A stretch of DNA of 52,514 nucleotides from contig JAHLWR010000024.1 in the NCBI GenBank assembly GCA_019057815.1, positions 1 to 52,514 of the forward strand. Reading direction: 5' to 3'. Positions 34,335 through 42,771 of the stretch are shown one piece after another. The notes beneath the pieces are model-generated. The model ran no database searches. It saw only the letters and a list, made by a program, of their open reading frames with translations, and was not told the origin of the DNA. The position numbers and the translations under genes were made by a program. How positions within the stretch are numbered: position 1 is the stretch's first letter; the number at the start of each line of letters is the position of its first letter. Source of the stretch: Candidatus Heimdallarchaeota archaeon. Lineage in GTDB: Archaea; Asgardarchaeota; Heimdallarchaeia; Heimdallarchaeales; Heimdallarchaeaceae.

Positions 34335-36197
34335 TTACTTCTGGTAATCAAGCAAATCGTAAAGAGAATAAGGTACAGTCTTTAAATCCTTTTGAGCTTT
34401 AGTGCGTATTCTATGATATGTTTCAGAGAGTATTACTTTTTCGTAATCTTTTAATTTTAATAGCGGAATTTTTTCCAAAAACTCAATATCAATCTGTGCA
34501 AATGTCCTTCCCCTTTCTAGACTTAAAATATTGTAAAGAAGATTGAATTCCTTAGAGTTTAATATCACTGCAAGAGAATATTCATCTACTCTTTTGTCTC
34601 GCACAACTAAAGAATGACAATTGTTCAAGTGATAATATCCTTCCTCATCTACAGCTATAATTATTTGGTAACCTGTCTGACGTAAGATTAATTTCGTCCT
34701 TTCGACTATTTTAGCATCATGTCCTCCAGACCAGAGTATAGCAGGATCAATATTTATCCAATGACCTAAATATGTTATTTCGAAGGGTTTGACTTGTTTT
34801 CCAGAGATTATACCTTTCTTCCAAGTAGAACCTACTTGATTTTCAGAAATAATGTTCTTCTGACCAATCTTGCTTCTTACACCAGTATGAATAGAAGCAA
34901 TATCACCTAAGCAATACTCCGACTTATCTTTCCATTCCTGAACAAAGCGTTTCTCTTCATTTGTAAAGAACAAAGTGAATCTATTGTAAACCGCTTTCAT
35001 AAAATCTGATTGAGAGTTTGGATGTTCTTCCCACTTTTTGTTGTTTAAATCCTCTACTGATTTGATCCACCTTGCATTGAAGGTTTCAGGATATCCTTCT
35101 TTTTTTCCTCCTTTTCTAAAAAACGAAATAACTGATCTACCCAGAGTTACTCCTTTGAAAGGCTCGAAATCAAAAATTGAAACATCTAAGATTTGTGAGT
35201 GTTCCATAATGTAAGAACGGATTTTGGAATAATATCGCCCTATAAAAAACGTATCAGGGGTCAACAAACAAGAAATACCATTCTTTTTCAATAACTCTAA
35301 ATTTCTCTCAATGAATATGGGATAGAGATTGAGCTTGTATTCAGCTGATTGAAACCTTTGGCGTAAAAACCTCTTGTATTCTTTAGAGTATTCTTGAGCA
35401 TCTCTTAAACCATAACACATAAACGGAGGGTTTCCAATAAGAATATCGAATTTCTGGTTTATATCTAAAGGTTTTAGCAAGAGATTATCTTTATTATCGA
35501 AACAACAATCAGAACTAATGAGAGAGTTCCCTTGAAGAAAATGGGATGAAAAATCAGGTAACCTATCTAGATTAGAGAAATTGGAGAGAAAGAAAAGAAT
35601 ACGAAGCTGACAAATCGTCAAAGATAATCTGTCAACATCATAACCAAAGATATTGTTAAAGACAAAAGATGTTAATTCTCCTAGCGAAGATTCTGTTTTC
35701 TCTAGTCTATCATAGAATTCGTAAATTAGTGAAATAAGCAAATTGCCTGTTCCACAGGCGATATCTCCATACTTTAGGTTATGTAACCCCTTTTGTTCAA
35801 GAGAATTATGAGAAGCGTATAAATCTAATACTTTCTTAGAAATAAAAGAGGAAAGGTAAGAAGGAGTGAAAAATTGCCCCTTTTGCTTGCGTTCAGATAA
35901 GATAGGAATCAAAACCGAAAGATGGAAAGGAGTAATGTGAGTTTCAGACAATCTTTCATTCAAACTAAAATCAAAGTTACTGAATAATCGACTAATATCA
36001 GATATTAAATAGTTGTTTTTTAAGCTGATAAACTCAAACTCCTTTTCTGCGAATTTAGAAATGATTTCCTTGTTAGCTGAAAGATCTATCAAACATGAAA
36101 GAAGAGATTCTAAAAATACATCTGACGACTCTTGGAACAATTTTGATTTTAACAGGCTTTTCACGAATTTAAGATAAGGATCTTGTACTCTCAACAA
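34335..36197 (-). CDS. N6-adenine DNA methyltransferase, Eco57I/type IIG-like, no nuclease domain
   Basis: A 620-aa enzyme. The helical N-terminus is followed by KQKGQFFTPSYLSSFISKKV (about 117-136) and SAM motif I GDIACGTGNLLISLIYEF, then the catalytic NPPF in FDILIGNPPFMCYG. A TaqI-like target-recognition region makes up the last 250 residues (ending LLKLKDYEKVILSETYHRIR). No PD-(D/E)xK nuclease domain or separate restriction gene is visible, so it could be an orphan methylase or a partner of a nuclease elsewhere. The start is TTG at 36197; the paralogue at 45262 has ATG at the matching codon, which supports it. A truncated relative lies at 44363-45262. Confidence 0.88.
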   Translation of the reverse strand: MLRVQDPYLKFVKSLLKSKLFQESSDVFLESLLSCLIDLSANKEIISKFAEKEFEFISLKNNYLISDISRLFSNFDFSLNERLSETHITPFHLSVLIPILSERKQKGQFFTPSYLSSFISKKVLDLYASHNSLEQKGLHNLKYGDIACGTGNLLISLIYEFYDRLEKTESSLGELTSFVFNNIFGYDVDRLSLTICQLRILFFLSNFSNLDRLPDFSSHFLQGNSLISSDCCFDNKDNLLLKPLDINQKFDILIGNPPFMCYGLRDAQEYSKEYKRFLRQRFQSAEYKLNLYPIFIERNLELLKKNGISCLLTPDTFFIGRYYSKIRSYIMEHSQILDVSIFDFEPFKGVTLGRSVISFFRKGGKKEGYPETFNARWIKSVEDLNNKKWEEHPNSQSDFMKAVYNRFTLFFTNEEKRFVQEWKDKSEYCLGDIASIHTGVRSKIGQKNIISENQVGSTWKKGIISGKQVKPFEITYLGHWINIDPAILWSGGHDAKIVERTKLILRQTGYQIIIAVDEEGYYHLNNCHSLVVRDKRVDEYSLAVILNSKEFNLLYNILSLERGRTFAQIDIEFLEKIPLLKLKDYEKVILSETYHRIRTKAQKDLKTVPYSLYDLLDYQK

Positions 36198-36294
36198 CTA
36201 ATAAAGAAAAGGAGAAAATAAAAACATTGTGTTCAGCAAAATAGAATTGAGAGAGAGCAAGTTTATTAAAGATTATGACATGGAAAGAACAGAA

Positions 36295-36429
36295 ATGAGT
36301 TCTCTGTTAAATTTCATAGCAATATTAAGTGCGAGTACCATAGGTTTTACGCTGTTATGTTTTGTACTCTACGTGATCTACCATATTTTAGCTGAACGAA
36401 AAGAGATCAAGATATTTACTATTAGATAG
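36295..36429 (+). CDS. Single-helix membrane microprotein, copy A
   Basis: A 44-aa protein, MSSLLNFIAILSASTIGF followed by LLCFVLYVIYHILAERKEIK and a short end. One membrane helix covers about residues 5-33, with a basic tail. Copies at 45361-45489 and 45928-46077 align from this Met, so I use it rather than the in-frame ATG at 36280 or GTG at 36229. TTTATTAA at 36262-36269 lies about 26-33 nt upstream, right for a TATA box and leaderless transcription. All copies lie directly before the epimerase gene or its remnant. The family is unknown to me. Confidence 0.65.
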   Translation: MSSLLNFIAILSASTIGFTLLCFVLYVIYHILAERKEIKIFTIR

Positions 36430-36486
36430 TGGAGATAAAAAATAAATCAGAATAATTATACAAAGAGCTCTGTTTTTACATAAATG

Positions 36487-36494
36487 ATATATAA
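36487..36494 (+). promoter_or_regulatory. TATA box for epimerase copy A
   Basis: ATATATAA centred about 25 nt before the ATG at 36516, the spacing expected for an archaeal TATA box driving a leaderless mRNA. Identical sequence occurs at 46117-46126 before the second epimerase. Confidence 0.6.
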
Positions 36495-36515
36495 GTGACT
36501 TATCTTCTCTATTTA

Positions 36516-37271
36516 ATGCGTATCTTGATAACTGGTTCAAATGGTTTTCTGGGTAAAAACCTTGTCAAACATATACAAGAAGAATATCCTTCTTGGAAAA
36601 TATTTGGTTTTGATATTGTGGAAACAGGTCAAGAAAACTATAATTTCAATAAAGTCAATTTTAATGAAAAAGAGGACTGGAAACCTTGTTTCAAGGAAAT
36701 TGAACCAGAGTATATTTTCTACTTGATTGGACTTTTCAGAGGAGATAATAAGATACTATATAGGACAAATGCTTACTCTTTTCAGAATTTCATTGAAGAT
36801 TTAAGAATATCAGAAATAGAAGCAAAATTACTGATAATCGGTTCAGCATCTCAATATGGTAGGATTAAAGCTGAAGATAACCCAGTTAATGAAGAATACA
36901 AAGTTAACCTGACAAGTATATATGGATTATCTAAACAACATCAGGAAAAAATTGCTCTCTTCTATAACCAGAATTATGGTCTAGATGTTGTTTGCACAAG
37001 GCTTTCATCATACATAGGTAAAGGAGTAGCTAGGAGTCTATTAGCAGGATATTTAATACATAAATTCTCTTCTGAAAAGAAAATAATCGATTTAGAAATA
37101 AGTAATCCCAACGATGTAAGAGATTACATTGATGTAAGGGATGTAGCAAATGCGCTAGTTAAGCTACAAACGAGCAGTAATTCAACAGGAGAAATAATAA
37201 AGAAGCTTGAAAAAAGAGTCTTTGAGCTCGAAGAAAAGCATGCAAAAGATGAGAAGAAGGCACAAGAATAA
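36516..37271 (+). CDS. NAD-dependent sugar epimerase/dehydratase, C-terminally truncated chimera
   Basis: A 251-aa protein of the extended short-chain dehydrogenase family. It has the NAD-binding MRILITGSNGFLGKNLVKHI, FGFDIVETGQENY and active-site LIIGSASQYGRIKAED plus SIYGLSKQHQEKIALF (YxxxK). Compared with the full-length copy at 46148-47035 it matches to SSNSTGEI (about residue 228), then ends in a charged coiled-coil-like tail, KKLEKRVFELEEKHAKDEKK. The last 70 residues of the substrate domain are missing, so activity is doubtful. The ATG at 36516 fits a leaderless start; GTG at 36495 is the alternative. The first 78 codons are DNA-identical to the other copy. Confidence 0.85.
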   Translation: MRILITGSNGFLGKNLVKHIQEEYPSWKIFGFDIVETGQENYNFNKVNFNEKEDWKPCFKEIEPEYIFYLIGLFRGDNKILYRTNAYSFQNFIEDLRISEIEAKLLIIGSASQYGRIKAEDNPVNEEYKVNLTSIYGLSKQHQEKIALFYNQNYGLDVVCTRLSSYIGKGVARSLLAGYLIHKFSSEKKIIDLEISNPNDVRDYIDVRDVANALVKLQTSSNSTGEIIKKLEKRVFELEEKHAKDEKKAQE

Positions 37272-37324
37272 GTATTCTATATTATATTTGAAGATTAAAA
37301 AAACTGAAAAAAAATTCTTTTCAT

Positions 37325-37650
37325 CTAATATATTATTTTTTCCTTGTTTAATAACAATTTTCTTCTTATTGAAATTAATAAACTGATACTATGTTTAAAA
37401 GCTGAAATTAATTTTCCTCTTAATAGTATTCTTACTAGATGAATTAAATCTTTTGTCTTTCCTACTGGAACCAACACCATATGAGTGAGTTTTGTATTTC
37501 TTTTCCTTCCATTGTTTATAGATTCTTCACTTTTTATCATCTCAGAAATAAAGCTAGAAAGATGCTTACCTTGAATATCAGCCAAAAATCCTAACTTGGC
37601 TTTTTTTAAGTTATTAACATCCCAAACTGCAAAGATATTTTCAGTTCTTT
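37325..37650 (-). pseudogene. Possible gene fragment, unrecognised
   Basis: The minus strand has an open frame of about 105 codons bounded by a TAA near 37655, reading NIFAVWDVNNLKKAKLGFL then ADIQGKHLSSFISEMIKSEE and a basic, Leu-rich end. The only in-frame start-like codon near the conserved part is a TTG at 37585. Composition looks protein-like, but I cannot name a family, so it is best treated as a remnant. Confidence 0.35.
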
Positions 37651-38107
37651 CTTTCGCTTACTTCTTATACAGTTTATACTAACGATTGCTCTTCTTATGA
37701 CTGACATACTAATCTTCACATTACCTTTTGAGTTTTTTACTGACAATCACCAACCAACTTATCCAGTTAACTTGATTTTAGTAGGTCTGTGTTTTTGTTT
37801 TTCCAGTTTTCTTCTGAATATGCTACCTTTAATAATTCGAGCTTTATAAATAAAAACAAATGAAATGCATGTGGAAATAAAATAAGAAGAAATTAATATA
37901 ATGAGATACCTAGTAAATCTTCTTATTATAAGTTTGACAATGAATGTATTAGACGTTATTCTCCTCTTTTCTTTATAATTACATTTTTGTCTTGCTTATC
38001 ATTTCTTTTCTTCACTTAAAACCCTTTTTCTTACTCCTCTCTAATTTATCTTGCTGTTCTTTCTTTACCTAGGAGTTACAGGAAAAGCAGTGAATAAAAA
38101 CAGTGAT
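37651..38107. other. Gene-free stretch
   Basis: About 457 A/T-rich bases between the remnant at 37325-37650 and the TPR gene. I see no credible ORF, hairpin or repeat here. Its low density of features matches the decayed character of the neighbouring fragment. Confidence 0.4.
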
Positions 38108-40249
38108 TCAGAGAAGTATTTTCTTCTCTAACTCCAAAACAATTTCAAATAAAGTATTGTTATCGATGTCCCCCAAGATATTTTTGTTTTGTATAATGTG
38201 ATGTAAAATAGTCTCAAGTCTATCTCTGAGTTGGAAAAAAGTCTTTTTTAAACTCTTATGATAGTTCAAAGAGATAACAGAGTAATTTTGCAGGTTCATG
38301 CGTGGGTCTTTGTTTGTGGGATCACTGATAATGAAGGAAAATAATAAGCTCTCATAATCTGGCATATTTGAAAGTGGAACTGGACCAAACAATCCTGTAT
38401 GGTATTCTGTTCCTAATCCTAACGAAGTTATACTTACTACACCATGTTTAACAATCGAAGTTGTAGAGAGGGTCTCTGTACCATATTTCGCAAAAGGTTC
38501 AACACCAACATCACTAAATTTATATGCAATGATATTGACAAGTTTTCTCTCAAAAAGCTCTTGAGAATAGGACTCAGGAGTTATTTCAGTAAGTTTCTGC
38601 TGTTCCTCTTTACTTAAGGTTTTGTCATTGGGGGTATGTTTGAGTGTTGAAGTGTTGAGTAAAACTTCAAGACTATGATCAATAGAAGAAAGCTCGAGCC
38701 TATGTTGGATATTTTCCTCATCTTCTGGGTTGTTTGTCCATAACTCTCTAATACATTGTAATTGTGCTTGTTCAGTATGGATCACCTCAACTTTCTCTTC
38801 TAACTTTGATTCCTCTGCAAGATATAAAGCCTGTCCCAAGAAATATTCAGCTTTAAGCAAATTTTTCTTTAAAATCAAGATTTTTGCGAACAGGATATGG
38901 TACTCTATCATAATAATAGCAGATTGTTGGGAAGTGACAAGAGCAAGGAGTTGATGACTAATCGATTCAATTACCTGAAGACTGTCGAGATTATTCAGCA
39001 CTTTTAACTCAAGGATGTAGAGTTTAAGTAAATTAAGTAAAGTAATAATCCTCAAGAATATTGTCCAAGTTGGATTTTTTATCATATCTTTGAAGGTATT
39101 CATTGCTTGAGCAAGAGAAATAAAGGTGTTCTCATATAAGAGAAGGAGAGCTTTTGCTAATAAATACTGTTGATTGATTATTACACTCTTATTTCTTTGC
39201 ATTACTTCTTCTAACTGTTTATAGATCTCCCTCGCTTTCTTCCCCTCCTTCTTTTCTATATATATGTTCAGTAGATCTAAAAGGTTTTCTGAAATGTAGA
39301 TATCGTTCCCCAGTTCCAGAAATATTTTAAGACTTTTCATATAGAATTCTACTGCTTTATCATACTCCTTCCACATTCCATATATATCTCCAATACTTTT
39401 ATAGTTGCCTGCTGTGACATGCTTATAATTACTTTTTTTACTGTTTTCCAAGCTTCTCTTGAAGTATTGTAAAGCTGTTTCATATTCGTTTTTATTACTA
39501 TAAGAGATACCCATATTTAAGAGAACAATTGCCATTAATTTAAGGTCATTTTGCTTTTCTGAGATTCTTAAACCTTTATTAAAATACTCTAAAGCTTCTT
39601 TTATTAGCCCTTCATTTAGATAGATAATCCCTATATTATTCAACAAAAGACAAATATTCCTTTCGTCAATTTCTTTATCAAACTTCAGAGCTTCAAGATA
39701 GTACTCTAATGCCTGATCATAATCAGTTCTATGATAGTTTATCAAACCTAGAGTATTTAAACTGCGAACTGTGATTTCGTTATAATTAACTATCTGACTT
39801 AATTCCAAGGCTTTCTCTGCTTGTTCTTGAGCCTTGTTCAATTTACTCAATGACCAGAAGACATGTCCAAGCATTTGTCTAGTTTTTGCTTCAAGACGTA
39901 AAGCTCCATTAGAACGATTATCCATCTGATTAAGTTTTGCTAAGATATCCTCACCTATTTTAAGACTTTCAATAAACTTTGTTTCTTCGCTTAAAGCTCT
40001 TCCTTTGTTGTAGAGTAATTCTAAGAAATCATATTCTGTAAGGTTTTCTTTATATTTCTCTAGCATCTCTTCTATTATCGCTAAAGCTTTTTTATGCTTG
40101 TATGTAGAGATATAAATAGAGATCTCCTGTATTCCCAGTCTTATCAGGATATGTTCATCCTTTGTTTTGTTTTCTTCCTTTTTAATTAGAGTTAGAGCAT
40201 CAATAAATTTTCTCTTTATGATTAATACTTCAATTTTTTCAATCAACAA
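38108..40249 (-). CDS. TPR-repeat protein with conserved C-terminal sensor-like domain
   Basis: A 713-aa soluble protein. About twelve TPR motifs cover residues 1-420; clear examples are LINYHRTDYDQALEYYLEAL, LNEGLIKEALEYFNKGLRIS and SNKNEYETALQYFKRSLENS. A less regular helical middle follows (about 420-560). The last 150 residues form a distinct alpha/beta region with VGVEPFAKYGTETLSTTSIV, LGTEYHTGLFGPVPLSNMPD and SLNYHKSLKKTFFQLRDRLE. This resembles longin/roadblock-like sensor domains by eye, which is a weak inference. TPRs bind proteins. The start is TTG (40249 or 40246) because upstream frames close. No operon partner. Confidence 0.8.
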   Translation of the reverse strand: MLIEKIEVLIIKRKFIDALTLIKKEENKTKDEHILIRLGIQEISIYISTYKHKKALAIIEEMLEKYKENLTEYDFLELLYNKGRALSEETKFIESLKIGEDILAKLNQMDNRSNGALRLEAKTRQMLGHVFWSLSKLNKAQEQAEKALELSQIVNYNEITVRSLNTLGLINYHRTDYDQALEYYLEALKFDKEIDERNICLLLNNIGIIYLNEGLIKEALEYFNKGLRISEKQNDLKLMAIVLLNMGISYSNKNEYETALQYFKRSLENSKKSNYKHVTAGNYKSIGDIYGMWKEYDKAVEFYMKSLKIFLELGNDIYISENLLDLLNIYIEKKEGKKAREIYKQLEEVMQRNKSVIINQQYLLAKALLLLYENTFISLAQAMNTFKDMIKNPTWTIFLRIITLLNLLKLYILELKVLNNLDSLQVIESISHQLLALVTSQQSAIIMIEYHILFAKILILKKNLLKAEYFLGQALYLAEESKLEEKVEVIHTEQAQLQCIRELWTNNPEDEENIQHRLELSSIDHSLEVLLNTSTLKHTPNDKTLSKEEQQKLTEITPESYSQELFERKLVNIIAYKFSDVGVEPFAKYGTETLSTTSIVKHGVVSITSLGLGTEYHTGLFGPVPLSNMPDYESLLFSFIISDPTNKDPRMNLQNYSVISLNYHKSLKKTFFQLRDRLETILHHIIQNKNILGDIDNNTLFEIVLELEKKILL

Positions 40250-40542
40250 CCATCATTATATATATTCTCTTTCAGGAAAAAAACTTTTGGGTGAAGTAAT
40301 GAAATCAATTTCTCAATCATAATAACAGAAATAGTCCCGCCTTACTGTTAATCTTTCTTATGGTATCTTTTGGTGTAAAAATTGAAAAGAAATATAACAT
40401 TGAAAATATTATCAAGTATATATGGGTAATAAGATTTGTCAAGCTATAGAGTGTTGTTTGAAAAAATCTTCTAGTGTTAAAATGTTTTTCTGATTCATTT
40501 GTTTAAAGAAATCTATTTTTCCATCATAGAAACAGAGAGTTT

Positions 40543-40859
40543 TCATAGTTGTTCATTTCTAGGTTTACGACAGTCTAAGCAAAATTCTTCTTTTTCTGTA
40601 TATTTACCTTTTTCTTTTTTTGATTCATTGTAGATTTTAATAGCTAAATTGTGAATACAATCATCGAAGTTTTCAACTATAAAAACTCGATGTTCTCATA
40701 ATTATTCGTGATTTTGAAAATCTTATCTGGTTCATCAAATTCTTCCTTACAATTATAACATCTGTAAACGGGTTTCTTTGTTTTTCTCTTGTTAATATTA
40801 GAACTTTGACAATTGGGACTGTGAAGGATATACTTGACAAAAAGACCACAGATACTCAT
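40543..40859 (-). pseudogene. Frameshifted zinc-ribbon protein
   Basis: From ATG at 40859 the minus strand encodes 60 aa ending VYRCYNCKEEFDEPDKIFKI then a TAG. In another frame, starting inside the same stretch, RVFIVENFDDCIHNLAIKIY continues to EEFCLDCRKPRNEQL and a TGA at 40543-40545. Joining the two gives a protein of about 105 aa with two CxxC pairs, a plausible zinc ribbon. One insertion or deletion near 40690-40700 explains the break. Confidence 0.5.
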
Positions 40860-40866
40860 TGATTAA

Positions 40867-41093
40867 GGGTTATTTCAAGGATATCCAATAATTGTAAAGG
40901 ATAGAAAGTATCTGGATGCAGAAAAAAATACAGATGAAAGATCAATAGCAAACCGTTACTATTTAAAGGAAATGGATAGAAAGAGATTCGAAAAAGTTGC
41001 AAGGTATACACATGAGAACTTGACTAAACTAGTAGAAGATCACGAACTATACAAAGAATGTAAAAATACTATCAAGAATATCTTTAAATATAT
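40867..41093 (+). pseudogene. Unknown gene fragment
   Basis: A plus-strand open stretch after a TAA near 40865 reads GLFQGYPIIVKDRKYLDAEK, NTDERSIANRYYLKEMDRKR and FEKVARYTHENLTKLVEDHE, then runs into sequence that is the 3' end of a beta-helix gene on the other strand near 41095. The only ATG (40972) is internal. This looks like the middle of a charged, helical protein that was cut at a recombination junction. I cannot assign a family. Confidence 0.4.
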
Positions 41094-41418
41094 TTTCATT
41101 GCAAGTATTGTTTTGAATAATAGCAGTAGAAGAAGAAATGTTCTTAATATAAACCCCGTAGTTATTGTTCTCTAGTAAACAATCGCTGATACTGAAATGT
41201 ACAGTAGTATTTGATATTGAAATAGCAGCTGAAACTGAGGAAGACATATAATAATTCTCAATAATATTAGGAGCTACTTTAGTTCCTGAACCAGGAAAAC
41301 CATAAAATGTGAAATAACTATCAGTAAAAATGTTGATAGGTTCATAGACGCTATAATCAAGTTTTAGATTTTCAATTTGGTTTTCAAAACTACTTTTTGT
41401 CAAAAATGTTATTGAAAT

Positions 41419-42423
41419 AAGCTTGTTCAAAAACTCTAAAGTCTTAAAGAGTGCTGAGTCTACACTGATATGTTCAATATACTATGTATAGACCCAGCAA
41501 AACTAGATAAACATCTTAAGCTACTTAAACCTTTACTCCGACCAAGATTTCCAGAAAGACCTTCTCCAGAGGGAAGAGGAGGACGACCAAGGAAGTGGGA
41601 ACGATGGGTAGTTATTGCCTTGGCACTCATAGGAGGGTCACTTCCTCTGTCATGGAGAAATTATACACAGGAACTGAAAGGGTGTGAAAATATAATAAAA
41701 AAATGGGGTGCAACAGGACTACCAGGGAAAACTTCACTCTTCAATGCTTGGAAAGAGATCTCTGAACTCCAACTGATTAATCAAATTACTTTACTTGGGA
41801 GAAAAATCTGTCCTCAACCCCAATCAGTAGCTATGGATAGTACAGGTTTTATCCTTAAAGGAGGAACAATCTGGCGTATCCTCAAATGGAGTAAAAGTTT
41901 ATTGAAAAAAACTTCTAGGTTATTTTGGAAAGTACATCTTATTGTGGAGACAAGAAAACAAGCTATTCTTTCTATTGCTTTATCTCCTTCCAAGACCCAT
42001 GATGTGAAAAGGAGTGGTGCACTCCTCCATAGATTAGGAAAAAGACTTTTGACTCATGTTAAATGGGTATATGCTGACAAAGCATACCAGGACGATAAGC
42101 TCTTCAACTACTTTGAACAGGAAAGCATCAAGTTAGTAGTAGAACCCAAAAGGAACGCTGTTGATCATGGGACAACTTCCTTCCGTGACCGTTCCTTACG
42201 TTTTTTCTGTCAAGCAAAGGGATTATGGAAATACACCTATAGGATCGGACGTAAAGCTTCTGTTGAACATGTAATAGGGTTAGTGAAACTCCATACACAA
42301 CCAATGCGAGCACGAAAACCTTGTTCTCGACGAAAGTCTCTCCTTCTCCAGTTTCTCGTGTATAACTTCTCTCTCTACCTTAAGACCCTGTATTCTCCTT
42401 CCTAAGGGTTTTTGAATAAGCTT
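41419..42423 (+). mobile_element. DDE insertion sequence, 1005 bp
   Basis: Bounded by imperfect terminal inverted repeats of about 23 bp: AAGCTTGTTCAAAAACTCTA at the left and AAGCTTATTCAAAAACCCTT on the complement of the right end. It is flanked by TGAAAT duplications and encodes one transposase that fills nearly the whole length. It sits in the signal peptide of the beta-helix gene, on the opposite strand to it. Confidence 0.9.
41470..42405 (+). CDS. IS5/IS4-type DDE transposase
   Basis: A 311-aa transposase. An N-terminal segment typical of IS5-like proteins (RPSPEGRGGRPRKWERWVVI, then LPLSWRNYTQEL) precedes the catalytic core: Asp near residue 120 in VAMDSTGF, Asp in VYADKAYQDDKLF, and Glu in RKASVEHVIGLVKL. 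It cuts and pastes the element by recognising the terminal repeats. It reads through without stops, so the element may still be active. The start at 41470 is ATG, about 50 bp inside the left end. No second copy of it appears in the window. Confidence 0.9.
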   Translation: MFNILCIDPAKLDKHLKLLKPLLRPRFPERPSPEGRGGRPRKWERWVVIALALIGGSLPLSWRNYTQELKGCENIIKKWGATGLPGKTSLFNAWKEISELQLINQITLLGRKICPQPQSVAMDSTGFILKGGTIWRILKWSKSLLKKTSRLFWKVHLIVETRKQAILSIALSPSKTHDVKRSGALLHRLGKRLLTHVKWVYADKAYQDDKLFNYFEQESIKLVVEPKRNAVDHGTTSFRDRSLRFFCQAKGLWKYTYRIGRKASVEHVIGLVKLHTQPMRARKPCSRRKSLLLQFLVYNFSLYLKTLYSPS

Positions 42424-42648
42424 TGAAATAATAAATAATGTAATACAAAAGATAGAAACAAGCTTCTTTGTCACTATCCCATAGTAATTATTTTTCATAT
42501 TATATTCACCTATTTAATAGAAAATTTATCCTAAATGATAAAATTTATTGACTTCACTATAGAAAATAATCCAAGATATTTGAAAGAAAAAGTTAAGGGT
42601 TTTTGTGATATTTAAGCATGTCCCAAAACCTCCTAATCACCTCCAGAG

Positions 42649-42765
42649 GGTATGAGCGTACAAAAGAAAGGTGTACCAGAGGAAAGGGCAAAGTAAGGTC
42701 TTGAGTTTATTGGTCAACTTGCTCTTATTTTCATTTTAAACCTTAGAAAAGTAACCAAATTAAAA
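42649..42765 (+). pseudogene. Possible transposase C-terminal remnant
   Basis: The plus strand reads GMSVQKKGVPEERAK, a TAA, then GLEFIGQLALIFILNLRKV, a pattern like the end of IS4/IS1634-type transposases. It is short and broken, and overlaps the 3' end of asnA on the other strand. Low confidence. Confidence 0.3.
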
Positions 42766-42771
42766 AAAACT

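Larger units (their letters stand above)
41413..42429. repeat. 6-bp target-site duplication TGAAAT
   Basis: TGAAAT lies at 41413-41418 directly left of the element and at 42424-42429 directly right of it, the expected footprint of DDE transposase insertion. An unmutated duplication points to a fairly recent event. Confidence 0.85.
41047..42498 (-). pseudogene. Beta-helix surface-protein gene split by an insertion sequence and lacking its 3' end
   Basis: The minus strand starts with ATG at 42498 and encodes a signal peptide, MKNNYYGIVTKKLVSIFCIT then LFIIS, where a 1005-bp insertion sequence enters (41419-42423). Past it, in the same reading frame, come ITFLTKSSFENQIENL, FYGFPGSGTKVAPNIIENYY, SISDCLLENNNYGVYIKNIS and SSTAIIQNNTCNEN, i.e. 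NosD-type beta-helix start. Removing the element and one copy of the 6-bp duplication restores a continuous signal peptide. The frame ends soon after at 41047, so most of the helix was already lost to a second rearrangement near 41095. Confidence 0.85.

Noticed and set aside
34335-36197. Complete restriction-modification or BREX/DISARM-type defence system
   Set aside because: Only a methylase is present; no helicase, nuclease or ATPase partner genes are nearby.
36541-36726. 61-aa ORF identical in sequence at 46173-46358
   Set aside because: Frame-shadow of the two epimerase genes; identity comes from the 286-bp identical DNA tract, not from a separate conserved peptide.
42128-42498. Minus-strand ORFs across the DDE element
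   Set aside because: Most is antisense of the transposase; only the last 25 codons belong to the split beta-helix gene and are described there.
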